Numbered from the stretch's first letter, positions 16,395-25,507 are shown. The stretch: 64,000 nucleotides of DNA from Pandoraea sp. PE-S2T-3 (GCF_002179965.1 NZ_NGUQ01000011.1:186001-250000), one strand, 5' to 3'. The notes: generated by a model from the sequence alone, not told the origin. Numbers and translations: made by a program.

Positions 16395-18081
16395 AGCACA
16401 CACGCTCCCCGCCCCGGCCGGCTCGCCGGGCGCGTCGGGCGCGCTTTCGCGTGATGAAGCGCGCAGCGTCGTCGCCGCAGGCACCGGCGGCGGTGGCAGC
16501 GGTGGCGGCCGTAGCAGCGCAAGTGCAGCGGCCGCTGCGCCCCGCAACGCCTCGGCGTCTGACTGGATCGCCGTCGCGGCCGGTGCGATGGGCGCCTTGC
16601 TCGCCACGCTCGACATCTCGATTACCAACTCGGCGCTGCCGCAGATTCAAGGCCAGATCGGCGCCTCGGGCACCGAAGGCACTTGGATCTCGACCGGCTA
16701 CCTGATGTCGGAAATCGTCATGATTCCGCTCGCGGCGTGGCTCACGCGCGTGCTGGGTCTGCGCCGCTTCCTGACGCTCAATGCGGTGTTCTTCACCATC
16801 TTCTCGATGATGTGCGGCATCTCCAGCAGCCTTCCGGAGATGGTGATCGGGCGCATCGGTCAGGGCTTCGCCGGTGGCGCGATGATTCCGACCGCGCAGA
16901 TGATCATTCGCACTCGCCTGCCACGTCATCAGATGGCGGTCGGGATGGCGATGTTCGGGCTGATCGTGCTGCTCGGGCCGTTGCTCGGTCCGGTAGTCGG
17001 CGGCTGGCTCACCGAAAACGCGAACTGGCGCTGGTGTTTCTTCCTGAATCTGCCGATCTCGGTGGCCATCGTCTCGCTGCTCATGCTCGGCCTCAAACGC
17101 GAGCCGACCAATCTGCATGCGTTCGTCAAAGCCGACTGGCTCGGCATTGTCGGCCTGACCATCGGCCTGAGTTCGCTCACGGTGGTGCTCGAAGAAGGGC
17201 AGCGCGAGCGGTGGTTCGACTCGCACATGATTATCTGGCTGTCGATTCTGTCGGCCGTGGGTATCGGCATGATGCTCGTGGCGCAGTTCACGGCAGAGAA
17301 ACCCATCGTGAAGCTCTCGCTGCTGCGTAACAAGAACTACGCGAGCGTGATCTACATCGTGTTCACGGTGGGCGCGGGGCTTTACGGAGTGTCGTATCTG
17401 CTGCCGCAGTTTCTCGCGACGATTGCGGGTTACAACGCGCAACAGTCCGGCAACATCATGCTGCTCTCGGGGCTGCCCGCGTTTCTGATGATGCCGTTCC
17501 TGCCACGGCTCATCAGCCGCGTGGATATCCGGTTCCTCGTGATTGTCGGGCTGCTGTGTTTCTTCGCCAGTTGCATGCTCGACATCGACCTGACGGCGCA
17601 GAGCGTGGGACATGACTTCACGGTGTCGCAGTTGCTGCGCGGCGTGGGGCAGATGCTCGCGATGATGCCGCTCAATCAGGCGTCGATGGCCGCCGTGGAG
17701 GCGCAGGACGCGGGCGACGCGGCCGGGCTCTACAACATGGCGCGCAATCTTGGCGGCTCGGTGGGCCTGGCCCTGCTCGGCACACTGATCGACCGCCGCA
17801 CCGATTATCACGACGCCATGCTGCGCGAGACGATCACTGCCAACAGTTCGCTCGGACAGGAACATCTGGCAGCGAACGCGGCCGGCTTCTTTGCGCAGAC
17901 GGGCGATATGGCCCACGCGCAGTTACAGGCCACGGCGCAACTCGCCGCCCAGATAGCGCAGCAAGCCAGTGTGATGACGTTTTCCGAGACCTTCTATGCG
18001 CTGGGCATTGCGCTGCTGTTATGCGTGCCGCTTGCCCTGCTGCTCAAGCAACCCGCGGGTTTCAGCTCCGGCGGGCACTGA
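16387..18081 (+). CDS. emrB: EmrB-type DHA2 drug exporter
   Basis: A 564-residue inner-membrane MFS exporter of the 14-TM EmrB group. TM1 has LATLDISITNSALPQIQG and the next loop has GTEGTWISTGYLMSEIVMIP, typical of EmrB; motif C is seen as LIVLLGPLLGPVVGGW. I start at the GTG at 16387, which overlaps the emrA stop by 8 bases and has GGAG 6-7 bases upstream. This gives translational coupling but also an unusual Gly/Ser/Ala-rich cytoplasmic head of about 55 residues (GTGGGGSGGGRSS). An alternative first Met at MGALLATL would remove the head. It pumps hydrophobic toxicants through EmrA to the outer-membrane factor. Confidence 0.88.
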   Translation: MAEAHTLPAPAGSPGASGALSRDEARSVVAAGTGGGGSGGGRSSASAAAAAPRNASASDWIAVAAGAMGALLATLDISITNSALPQIQGQIGASGTEGTWISTGYLMSEIVMIPLAAWLTRVLGLRRFLTLNAVFFTIFSMMCGISSSLPEMVIGRIGQGFAGGAMIPTAQMIIRTRLPRHQMAVGMAMFGLIVLLGPLLGPVVGGWLTENANWRWCFFLNLPISVAIVSLLMLGLKREPTNLHAFVKADWLGIVGLTIGLSSLTVVLEEGQRERWFDSHMIIWLSILSAVGIGMMLVAQFTAEKPIVKLSLLRNKNYASVIYIVFTVGAGLYGVSYLLPQFLATIAGYNAQQSGNIMLLSGLPAFLMMPFLPRLISRVDIRFLVIVGLLCFFASCMLDIDLTAQSVGHDFTVSQLLRGVGQMLAMMPLNQASMAAVEAQDAGDAAGLYNMARNLGGSVGLALLGTLIDRRTDYHDAMLRETITANSSLGQEHLAANAAGFFAQTGDMAHAQLQATAQLAAQIAQQASVMTFSETFYALGIALLLCVPLALLLKQPAGFSSGGH

Positions 18082-18083
18082 TC

Positions 18084-19523
18084 ATGACTCTTTATTTGCG
18101 AACCTTGGCCGTTGCTTCGGCGCTTCTCGTTGCGGGCTGCACCGTCGGCCCCGATTACCATGGCGCGCCCGACGTGGCCGGCGATGCCATGCGCACGGGC
18201 ACCTATCCGCATGCGGGCAGCGGTGTCGAAGCGCATACGCCCGGCGTGGCACGCTGGTGGACGGCGCTCGACGATGCGCAACTCACCGCCCTCATCGACG
18301 ACGCCATCGCGCACAGTCCTGACATTCGCGCAGCACAGGCCAAAGTGCGCCAGTCGCGCGCCAGCCTGCGCAGTCACGAGGCCGATCTGCTGCCGAAGGG
18401 CACGGTGGATGTGACGATGCTGCGCACACGCTCTCCCGATTTGAGCCTGCTCGGCGGGAATGGGGGCAGCGGCTCAAGCGGGCGTGGTCCGCTCGATCTG
18501 TATATCGCGGGCTTCGATGCCAGTTGGGAAGTCGATCTGTTTGGCGGCACGCGCCGGGCCGTGGAAGCAGCGAGCGCCGACGCCGATGCGGCGTCGGAAG
18601 ATCTCGCCGACGCACACGTGCAGTTGGCCGCCGAGGTCGCGCAGACCTACGTCGCGTTGCGCGATCAGCAGGCACGTCTGGCACTGGTGCGCGACTCCGC
18701 GCAGCTTGAAGGCGAGATGCTGGACCTCACGCGCCAGCGGCGTGCCGGTGGCGTGGCGTCGGAACTTGATGTGGAACGTCTGGTGACGCAGGTGGAGCAG
18801 ACGCAGTCGCGTGTGTTGCCGCTGGAGGCGGACGTCATCGAATCGCTCGATCAGTTGGCGCTGCTGACGGGCCGTGCGCCGGGCGCGCTCGACGCGGAGT
18901 TCAAGGCGCCCAAGGCGTTGCCGACGGTGCCCGCGAAGGTGGCGATCGGCGACCCGACGGCGCTGTTGCAGGCACGTCCGGATATTCGTGCGGCGGAGCG
19001 GCGTCTGGCATCGCAGAACGCGCAGATCGGCGTGCAGACCGCCAACTGGTTCCCGAAGCTTTCGATCATGGGTGAACTGGGCTATTCGGCCCTCGACCCG
19101 GGTCATCTCGTGCGCAAGGAGAACTTCAGTTGGATGGCGCTGCCGCGTCTGCAATGGAATGTGCTCGACTTCGGCCGCGTGCAGGCCGGTGTCGACGGTG
19201 CGAAGGCCGGACGAGATCAGGCGCAGGCGAAGTACGAAAGTGCCGTGCTGACGGCGCTACGCGACGCCGATGTGGCGCTCACGCGTTACGGACACCAGCG
19301 CGAGAACGTCTACCGGCTGCGCAGTGTGGAGGCTTCGGCAACGCGCGCCGCAACGCTCACGCGTCAACGCTATCGCGCCGGCACGGCAAGCACACTCGAC
19401 TGGCTCGACGCCGAGCGCACGCGCTTCTCCGCCGAACAAGACCGCATCGCCGGCGACGCGCAACTGCTCAAGTCGTTCGTTACGCTGCAAAAGGCGCTGG
19501 GGTTGGGGTGGCAGGTGGGGTAA
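18084..19523 (+). CDS. Outer-membrane efflux lipoprotein (NodT/OprM family)
   Basis: A 479-residue TolC-like channel subunit anchored as a lipoprotein. The signal sequence ends in the lipobox LLVAGC (Cys near residue 19), followed by the family start TVGPDYHGAPDV. Two OEP repeats follow, with SWEVDLFGGTRRAVEAA and LARDQ-type coiled-coil segments, then NWFPKLSIMGELGYSA and the closing TASTLDWLDAERTRFSAEQD. The ATG is 2 bases after the emrB stop, so all three genes form one operon. It provides the outer-membrane exit duct for the EmrAB pump. The palindrome at 19560 lies 37 bases after its stop codon. Confidence 0.92.
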   Translation: MTLYLRTLAVASALLVAGCTVGPDYHGAPDVAGDAMRTGTYPHAGSGVEAHTPGVARWWTALDDAQLTALIDDAIAHSPDIRAAQAKVRQSRASLRSHEADLLPKGTVDVTMLRTRSPDLSLLGGNGGSGSSGRGPLDLYIAGFDASWEVDLFGGTRRAVEAASADADAASEDLADAHVQLAAEVAQTYVALRDQQARLALVRDSAQLEGEMLDLTRQRRAGGVASELDVERLVTQVEQTQSRVLPLEADVIESLDQLALLTGRAPGALDAEFKAPKALPTVPAKVAIGDPTALLQARPDIRAAERRLASQNAQIGVQTANWFPKLSIMGELGYSALDPGHLVRKENFSWMALPRLQWNVLDFGRVQAGVDGAKAGRDQAQAKYESAVLTALRDADVALTRYGHQRENVYRLRSVEASATRAATLTRQRYRAGTASTLDWLDAERTRFSAEQDRIAGDAQLLKSFVTLQKALGLGWQVG

Positions 19524-19559
19524 AACACGGCAAATCGGCGCACGCATCGAGCCGTAGGG

Positions 19560-19611
19560 GATGTTCAATTTTCTTGTTCAAGAAAATTGAACATCTCGAA
19601 AAATTGAACAT
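19560..19611. repeat. 36-bp near-perfect palindrome plus a third half-copy
   Basis: Two 17-bp arms (19560-19576 and 19579-19595) are perfect reverse complements around a 2-base centre; one arm reads GATGTTCAATTTTCTTG. The last part of the right arm, AAATTGAACAT, recurs at 19601-19611. It is AT-rich in a GC-rich genome and sits 37 bases after the efflux operon. It is not a normal terminator, as no T-run follows. Confidence 0.75.
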
Positions 19612-19688
19612 GCGCAAACGCACTACCGGGGGGCGAGAACACTTTTGCGGCTTAGCAACGTTCCCTCGTCATTTCCGGCGCACCAATG

Positions 19689-19727
19689 AAAAACGCCCCA
19701 GAAGCTTTCGCCTCTGGAGCGTTTTTT
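19689..19727. terminator. Bidirectional terminator between the efflux operon and tRNA-Arg
   Basis: AAAACGC and CCAGA pair with TCTGG and GCGTTTT around a loop. A-run on the left and T6 on the right make it usable from both sides, closing the tRNA transcript on the minus strand. Confidence 0.8.
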
Positions 19728-19735
19728 CTACTACG

Positions 19736-19812
19736 TGGTGCGGCTGGCAGGATTCGAACCCACGACCCCTTGGTTCGTAGCCAAGTACTCTATCCAACTG
19801 AGCTACAGCCGC
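19736..19812 (-). tRNA. tRNA-Arg (anticodon ACG), copy 1
   Basis: A 77-base tRNA with the 3' CCA encoded. The acceptor pairs GCGGCTG with CAGCCGC; the anticodon stem CTTGG/CCAAG holds the loop CTACGAA with anticodon ACG; the T arm contains GGTTCGAATCC. The discriminator base is A. ACG, read with inosine, decodes CGU, CGC and CGA. The body is identical to copy 2, about 147 bases further on. Confidence 0.97.
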
Positions 19813-19924
19813 ACAAACTACACGCGAGACACCGATCAGACGTTTTGACGCTGTCGATACTCTTTCTCATCAACGCATGCCTAATACTAGGTGCGCCAAC
19901 GGGAAAGATTCTCCCGAAAAACTA

Positions 19925-19946
19925 AGGGTCTCCGTGAGGAGACCCT
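19925..19946 (-). terminator. Terminator of tRNA-Arg copy 2
   Basis: AGGGTCTCC-GTGA-GGAGACCCT is a perfect 9-bp stem with a GNRA-type loop. Read on the minus strand it runs into TAGTTTTT, immediately downstream of the second tRNA. Confidence 0.85.
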
Positions 19947-19955
19947 CGAATCAGA

Positions 19956-20032
19956 TGGCGCGGCTGGCAGGATTCGAACCCACGACCCCTTGGTTCGTAG
20001 CCAAGTACTCTATCCAACTGAGCTACAGCCGC
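19956..20032 (-). tRNA. tRNA-Arg (anticodon ACG), copy 2
   Basis: Identical to copy 1 over the 73-base body, with an encoded CCA end, but the discriminator base is G instead of A. Both A and G occur at this position in bacterial tRNA-Arg. It has its own promoter-like elements and terminator, so the two copies may be separate units. Confidence 0.97.
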
Positions 20033-20046
20033 GCTGTGAGAACAGA

Positions 20047-20075
20047 ATTATGTAAGAAACCAACTCACCGCGCAA
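20047..20075 (-). promoter_or_regulatory. Sigma-70 promoter of tRNA-Arg copy 2
   Basis: On the minus strand TTGCGC (20070-20075) and CATAAT (20047-20052) are separated by exactly 17 bases. The -10 box ends 14 bases before the tRNA 5' end. Confidence 0.6.
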
Positions 20076-20439
20076 GTGTTTTTTGCAATTCTTTTGTCAT
20101 ATCTCTGATTTCCCCGCCTCACCGCGCATTCCATGCGGGATTAGCGCGGAATCGCCCACCGTGGCAAGTGTTTGCCGCTAGAACAATTACTCCACGCAAA
20201 CCCGCGCCAAATCATGGGATTCCCTCTGCTACGCGCGCAAACGACACGGTATCCTACGGCTTTTTGCGACGCATGATTTCTGCGCTCAAGGCGCCGCGTG
20301 CACCGAGCACAGTTCCCCAAGGGAACATCGGGCAGCGCACCATTTCGCGCGTCGACATTCAAAACAGGCACGGCGCCACGGGGAACCCCCTTCCCCCGGA
20401 AGCGACGATGCGATAAAAACCATATTCAAGGAGGCGCTC
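20076..20439 (+). other. Upstream region of fadD without a recognised gene
   Basis: This gene-free stretch leads to fadD. No promoter stands out. The only clear element is the ribosome-binding site AAGGAGG at 20428-20434, 5 bases before the fadD start. Confidence 0.4.
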
Positions 20440-22092
20440 ATGGAAAAAGTCTGGCTCAAGAGCTATCCGCCCGGCGTGCCGGCCGAGATCGACGTCAACG
20501 CGTATCGTTCGCTGAACGACCTGTTTCTTCAAAGCTGCCAGAAATTCGCAAATCGCCCGTCTTTCTCGAACCTCGGCGTGACGATGACATTCGCCGACCT
20601 CGAGAAAAAATCGCGCGACTTCGCCGCCTATCTGCAAAGCCTGCCCGGGCTGGAGCGCGGCTCGCGCGTCGCGATCATGTCGCCCAACCTGCTGCAATAT
20701 CCGGTCGCCGTCTTCGGCATCCTGCGCGCCGGCATGGTTGTCGTGAACGTCAACCCGCTCTACACCGCCGGTGAGCTCGAACACCAACTCAAGGACGCCG
20801 GCTGCGCCGCCATCGTCGTCATCGAGAACTTCGCCGCTACGCTGCAAAAAGCCCTGCCCGACACGCCCGTCAAGCACGTCATCACGACGGCCATCGGTGA
20901 CCTGGTGCCCGCCCCGAAGCGCTGGATCGTGAACTACGTAGTGCGCCATGTGAAGAAAATGGTGCCCGACTGGAATATTCCGCACGCCGTGTCGTTTCGT
21001 GACGCCCTCGCCCAAGGCGCGCGCGCCAAGCTGAACGAGGTACAACTCGGTCACGACGACATCGCCTTCCTGCAATACACGGGCGGCACCACCGGCGTGG
21101 CCAAGGGCGCGATGCTCACGCACCGCAACATGATCGCCAACATGTTGCAGGCGCGCGCCTGGATCGGCTCCGGCCTCGAAGAGGGCAAAGAGATCATCGT
21201 CACGGCCCTGCCGCTGTATCACATCTTCTGCCTGACCGCGAACTGCCTCGTGTTCCTGCAACTGGGCGCACTCAACCTGCTCATCACCAACCCGCGCGAC
21301 ATGCCGGGCTTCGTGAAGGAATTGAGCAAGTGGAAGTTCACGTTCATGACCGGTGTGAACACGCTCTTCAACGGCCTGCTCAATACCCCGGGGTTCGACA
21401 AGCTCGACTTCAGCGCCCTCAAGTGCGCCCTCGGTGGCGGTGCCGCCGTGCAACGCGCCGTGGCCGAGCGCTGGCGCCAAGTGACCGGGCATCCGCTCAT
21501 CGAAGCCTACGGCCTCACCGAAACCTCGCCGGCCGTGTGTATCAACCCGCTCGGCAGCGAGTTCAACGGCTCGATCGGGCTGCCGATTTCGTCCACCGAG
21601 GTGAGCATCCGCAACGACGCCAACGAAGCCCTCGGCTTCGGTCAGGAAGGCGAGATCTGCGTGCGCGGCCCGCAAGTCATGAAGGGCTACTGGCACCGGG
21701 AAGACGAAACGGCGAAGACCGTCACGCCCGATGGCTGGTTGCGCACCGGCGACATCGGCACGATGGACGAGCAAGGCTACGTTCGTATCACCGATCGCAA
21801 GAAGGACATGATTATCGTGTCGGGCTTCAACGTCTATCCGAACGAAGTGGAAGGCGTGCTCGCGATGTGCCCGGGCGTGCTCGAATCTGCCGTCGTCGGG
21901 GTGCCCAGCGAGCGCACGGGCGAAGCGGTCAAGGCGGTCATCGTCAAGAAGTCGTCCGACCTGACCGAGCAGATCGTGATCGATTTCTGCCGCCAGCACC
22001 TCACGAACTACAAGGTGCCGCACGTGATCGAGTTCCGCAAGGAACTGCCGAAAACGCCGGTGGGTAAGGTGCTGCGCCGCGAACTTCGCTGA
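20440..22092 (+). CDS. fadD: Long-chain fatty-acid--CoA ligase
   Basis: A 550-residue ANL-superfamily enzyme that activates long-chain fatty acids to acyl-CoA via an acyl-adenylate, the entry step of beta-oxidation. The start MEKVWLKSYPPGVPAEID is typical of FadD. The P-loop YTGGTTGVAKGA is at residues 213-224. The A5-like YGLTETSP, the FACS segment DGWLRTGDIGTMDEQGY, the hinge DRKKDMIIVSGFNVYPNEVE and the catalytic lysine region TPVGKVLRRELR are all present. Length matches E. coli FadD (561). A strong ribosome-binding site precedes it and a long hairpin terminator follows, so it is probably monocistronic. Confidence 0.94.
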   Translation: MEKVWLKSYPPGVPAEIDVNAYRSLNDLFLQSCQKFANRPSFSNLGVTMTFADLEKKSRDFAAYLQSLPGLERGSRVAIMSPNLLQYPVAVFGILRAGMVVVNVNPLYTAGELEHQLKDAGCAAIVVIENFAATLQKALPDTPVKHVITTAIGDLVPAPKRWIVNYVVRHVKKMVPDWNIPHAVSFRDALAQGARAKLNEVQLGHDDIAFLQYTGGTTGVAKGAMLTHRNMIANMLQARAWIGSGLEEGKEIIVTALPLYHIFCLTANCLVFLQLGALNLLITNPRDMPGFVKELSKWKFTFMTGVNTLFNGLLNTPGFDKLDFSALKCALGGGAAVQRAVAERWRQVTGHPLIEAYGLTETSPAVCINPLGSEFNGSIGLPISSTEVSIRNDANEALGFGQEGEICVRGPQVMKGYWHREDETAKTVTPDGWLRTGDIGTMDEQGYVRITDRKKDMIIVSGFNVYPNEVEGVLAMCPGVLESAVVGVPSERTGEAVKAVIVKKSSDLTEQIVIDFCRQHLTNYKVPHVIEFRKELPKTPVGKVLRRELR

Positions 22093-22171
22093 TCGGCGCC
22101 ACTCACGTCTGCGTCATCTCTCGTCGCGTGACGAATTTCGAGAGATCGCCTGCGATGGCGGCATACCAATG

Positions 22172-22211
22172 AAAAACGGCCGGGGTCTGTTCAGCCCCCC
22201 GGCCGTTTTCT
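22172..22211 (+). terminator. Terminator of fadD
   Basis: AAAACGGCCGGGG pairs with CCCCGGCCGTTTT around a loop of about 10 bases, ending in TTTTCTATT. Confidence 0.85.
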
Positions 22212-22308
22212 ATTCCACGCCCGGCTTCCCCCGTCGCGTCGACTTCACGCCCATTAGTAACTTTTGGTTACAGACGTGGCGCGCGTGACTTGGTAAAACA
22301 AAGACACG

Positions 22309-23157
22309 TCAGGTGCGTGCTTTCGGGGCACGCATCGTCATTTGCTTCAGAACGTGCGCGGCAGCCGCCATGCCGAATGTCGCTGTGACACACATGCTTG
22401 AGCCGAAACCCGCGCAATTGAGCCCCTGGGGCCCGTTAGCGGCATCGGGGGTTTCGCCCGGCGCACATACCGCTTCGGGGTACTGCAAAGGCTCGTCGGA
22501 GTACACGGCCGGCACGTTGAACTTGGCTTTGGGACCACGGACAAAACCATGTTGCTTGCGTAATTGCGCACGCACTTTTGCAAGCAGCGGATCCTGAATC
22601 GTGCGAGCGAGATCGTCGATGCGAATGCGTGTCGGATCGATCTGACCGCCGGCCCCGCCGACGGTGACAAGACGCTGCTTGTGCGCAACGCACCACGCGA
22701 TAAGCGCTGTCTTCACCCGCACACTGTCGATGGCATCGATCACCCAATCGAAGCCACCGCCAAGCATCGTGTCGAGGTTCTCCAGTTCCACGAAGTCCTC
22801 GATAAGCGTAACTTGACAGGCAGGGTTGATGGCCAGAATACGTTCGGCCATCGCGGCGACTTTCGGCTTGCCGTAGTTGCCATCAAGCGCATGCACCTGA
22901 CGATTGGTATTGCTTTCGGCGACGTTATCGAGATCGATGAGGGTGAGCCTGCCCACGGCGCTGCGCGCCAGGGCCTCGGCCACCCACGAGCCAACGCCGC
23001 CGATGCCGATGACAGCAACGTGGGCCTCCCGCAGGCGCGCGAGACCGTCGTCACCGTATAAACGCGCGATACCGCCAAAACGGCGGTTCGCGTCAAAATC
23101 TTCCTCCGATGGCGTGGCAGGCACCGGAGCAACAACAATCGACGGGGTACTGTTCAT
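22309..23157 (-). CDS. tcdA: tRNA threonylcarbamoyladenosine dehydratase
   Basis: A 282-residue ThiF/E1-like ATP-dependent enzyme that cyclises t6A37 of tRNAs to ct6A. The nucleotide-binding motif GIGGVGSWVAEAL is at residues 51-63, with IDLDNVAESNTNRQ following. The DAIDSVRVKTALIAWC segment and the C-terminal CAGFGSSMCVTATFGMAAA are as in TcdA/CsdL. I start at MNSTPSIVV (ATG at 23155-23157) because RRFGG and its preceding acidic stretch fit TcdA length. The Shine-Dalgarno sequence (AAGGA) is 16 bases away, which is far, so an upstream start cannot be excluded. The start codon interlocks with that of the divergent AsmA gene. Confidence 0.9.
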   Translation of the reverse strand: MNSTPSIVVAPVPATPSEEDFDANRRFGGIARLYGDDGLARLREAHVAVIGIGGVGSWVAEALARSAVGRLTLIDLDNVAESNTNRQVHALDGNYGKPKVAAMAERILAINPACQVTLIEDFVELENLDTMLGGGFDWVIDAIDSVRVKTALIAWCVAHKQRLVTVGGAGGQIDPTRIRIDDLARTIQDPLLAKVRAQLRKQHGFVRGPKAKFNVPAVYSDEPLQYPEAVCAPGETPDAANGPQGLNCAGFGSSMCVTATFGMAAAAHVLKQMTMRAPKART

Positions 23158-25234
23158 GATGCGATGGATAACGTCCTTGAAATGGCTGGCGATCACTCTG
23201 GTCGCCATCGTGCTGGCATTCGCGGCGTTCATCACGTGGTTTGACTGGAACTACGCCCGGCCCTGGATCAACCGGGAAGTGAGCACCGCGACCGGCCGGC
23301 CGTTCGAGATTCGCGGCGACCTGTCACTGCACTGGCTCGCCCCGAACGCACAGACCCCGGGACTGGGGCGCTGGCTGCCGCGGCCTCGCCTGATCGCGAA
23401 TGATATCGTGTTAGGCAATGTTGCGTGGAGCGAGACGCCGAACATGATCTCGCTCGGCCGCCTCACGTTCTCGCTCGAATGGCTGCCGCTGCTCGACAAG
23501 CACATCGTCCTGCCCGAAGTCACGCTCTCCGCGCCCAAGATTCTTGTCGAAGAACGGGCCGACGGCCAGAACAACTGGACCTTCACCAAGAGCAACGGCG
23601 AGCCCTCGCCGTGGAAATTTCGTATCGGCCGTCTGATTCTCGAAGACGGCGTGATTCGCGCCAATATCGTGCCTCAGCAACTCGACCTGACCGCCAACGT
23701 CGCCACCATCGACGGACAAGCCCCGTACGGCATCGGCGTAACGCTCAAAGGCACCTTCCGCAAGGCTGCCGTGACCGGTAAGGCGCGTGGCGGCGACGTT
23801 CTCTCGTTGGAGGACTCGGGAGACCCCTACCCGCTCGACGCCAGCGTGCGCATCGGCCGCACACAGATTGCCGCACGCGGCACGTTCACCAACCCAGCCA
23901 CGCTCTCTGCGCTCGACATGCACCTGCGTCTGGCCGGCCCGACGATGGCCGACCTCTATCCGATTACCGGCGTGCTGTTGCCGGAAACCCCCGCTTACGA
24001 AACCAACGGCCATCTGCTGCATACGGCCGGCGTGTGGCGTTATGAACGCTTCCAGGGCAAGGTCGGCCAGAGCGATCTGTCGGGCACGCTGGTGTTCCGC
24101 CAGCGCGAGCCGCGCAACATTCTGCAAGGCGCCGTCGTCTCGAATCAGTTGCGGCTGGTCGATCTGGGCCCGGTCGTCGGGGGCCAGAATCCGTCGGGCG
24201 GCAGCGACCTTTCCGGCAAGCCGAAAGCGCCGCCATCGGACAAGGTGCTGCCCGTCGATCCGTTCAAGACAGACCGCTGGCGAGCCATCGACGCCGATGT
24301 GCAGTTCACTGGCCGCAAGATCATCAAGGACAAGAGCCTGCCGATCGACAATCTCGTCACGCATGTGGTGTTGGACGACGGCGTGCTCTCGCTCAAACCG
24401 CTGGAGTTCGGGGTGGCAGGCGGGCGCATTACGTCGAACCTGGTGCTCAACGGGCAAGCCGAGCCGATGAAGGTCGATTCGCAGATCTCGTTGCGACATC
24501 TGAAGATGAAGGAGTTGTTGCCCGAGGTGGACTTGATGAAGACCAGCGTCGGTGAAGTCAACGGCGACGCCGCGCTCACCGCCACGGGCAACTCGGTGGC
24601 CGCGCTGGCCGGCTCGTCGAATGGCGAGATCAAGACGCTGATCGATCGCGGCTCGGTCAGCAAACTGCTGTTGCAGTACCTGGGGATGAACGTGGGCAAC
24701 ATCGTGCTCACCAAGCTCTTTGGCGACAAGCAGATCGAGATGCGCTGTGCCGCGGCCGATTTTGCCGTACGTGACGGCATCATGGACGCCCGCACCTTCG
24801 TGATCGATACCGACGACACCAGCATCGGCGTGACGGGGCAAGTCGATCTCAAGCGCGAGCGCTTCAACCTGACGATCCGCCCCGAGCCGAAACACTTCGG
24901 CCTCCTGTCGTTGCGCTCGCCCCTGTACGTGCACGGCACGTTCAAGAATCCGGACGTGGGCGTGAACGTGCCGACGCTGGTCGCCCGGGCGGGCGGTGCC
25001 ATTGCCCTTGGCGTGCTCGCCCCATACACCGCCCTCGTGCCGCTGCTCGAACTCGGCCCGGGCAAGGACAGCCCGTGCGGTGAGCTGCTCGCCAACCTGC
25101 AACGCCCGGCGAGCCGCAACCCCGGGGCGGTCAAGCCAGTGCCCGGCGCGAGTGGCAAATCGGCGACGCCCTCGCGCAGCACGCAGCGCCCCGGTACGGC
25201 GCCCACTTTTGGGGCAGACCGCGAGGCTCCCTAA
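23156..25234 (+). CDS. AsmA family envelope protein
   Basis: A 692-residue AsmA-like protein: an N-terminal membrane anchor (WLAITLVAIVLAFAAFITWFDW, residues 9-30, shown in outline), then a long periplasmic beta-rich region. Typical early motifs are RPWINREVSTATGRPFEIRG and later LDLKRERFNLTIRPEPKHF near residues 565-585, with SPLYVHGTFKNPDVGVN. These proteins resemble bridge-like lipid-transfer proteins and are tied to phospholipid transport and outer-membrane assembly. Two consecutive ATG codons (23156, 23159) begin the frame, with GGGGTA about 9 bases upstream. It is divergent from tcdA with overlapping start codons. The C-terminal Pro/Ser/Arg tail is variable. Confidence 0.88.
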   Translation: MMRWITSLKWLAITLVAIVLAFAAFITWFDWNYARPWINREVSTATGRPFEIRGDLSLHWLAPNAQTPGLGRWLPRPRLIANDIVLGNVAWSETPNMISLGRLTFSLEWLPLLDKHIVLPEVTLSAPKILVEERADGQNNWTFTKSNGEPSPWKFRIGRLILEDGVIRANIVPQQLDLTANVATIDGQAPYGIGVTLKGTFRKAAVTGKARGGDVLSLEDSGDPYPLDASVRIGRTQIAARGTFTNPATLSALDMHLRLAGPTMADLYPITGVLLPETPAYETNGHLLHTAGVWRYERFQGKVGQSDLSGTLVFRQREPRNILQGAVVSNQLRLVDLGPVVGGQNPSGGSDLSGKPKAPPSDKVLPVDPFKTDRWRAIDADVQFTGRKIIKDKSLPIDNLVTHVVLDDGVLSLKPLEFGVAGGRITSNLVLNGQAEPMKVDSQISLRHLKMKELLPEVDLMKTSVGEVNGDAALTATGNSVAALAGSSNGEIKTLIDRGSVSKLLLQYLGMNVGNIVLTKLFGDKQIEMRCAAADFAVRDGIMDARTFVIDTDDTSIGVTGQVDLKRERFNLTIRPEPKHFGLLSLRSPLYVHGTFKNPDVGVNVPTLVARAGGAIALGVLAPYTALVPLLELGPGKDSPCGELLANLQRPASRNPGAVKPVPGASGKSATPSRSTQRPGTAPTFGADREAP

Positions 25235-25256
25235 GCCCGGTTGAGGTCGCAAAACG

Positions 25257-25292
25257 GCCGCAAATCCCATGCCAGCCACAGGGATTTGCGGC
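25257..25292 (+). terminator. Long inverted repeat after the AsmA gene
   Basis: GCCGCAAATCCC pairs perfectly with GGGATTTGCGGC across a 12-base loop, 23 bases after the stop codon. No T-run follows. Confidence 0.5.
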
Positions 25293-25507
25293 ACCCCGCC
25301 GGGATCCGCTTCGGCCGCCGGTCCCGGCGAGCCCGCAAAATAGTTCACTCCTTAAATATCAAGCACATGGCGCTGGATGCCCGTACTACGCGGCATTCGG
25401 CGCGATGACGTGTCGGCGATGCGACAAATCACCACGTGCGCAAATTCGCCGACTCTTCGCTATACTGTGTCGCAACCCCCAACCGCAACTGACCGACAAC
25501 GATCGTC

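Noticed and set aside
19736-20439. tRNA pair as a genomic-island attachment site
   Set aside because: No integrase, direct-repeat tRNA 3' fragment or phage gene was found on either side; the repeat is simply a duplicated tRNA gene.
23411-25348. A 645-codon minus-strand frame
   Set aside because: Antisense to the AsmA gene, with no ribosome-binding site or domain pattern.
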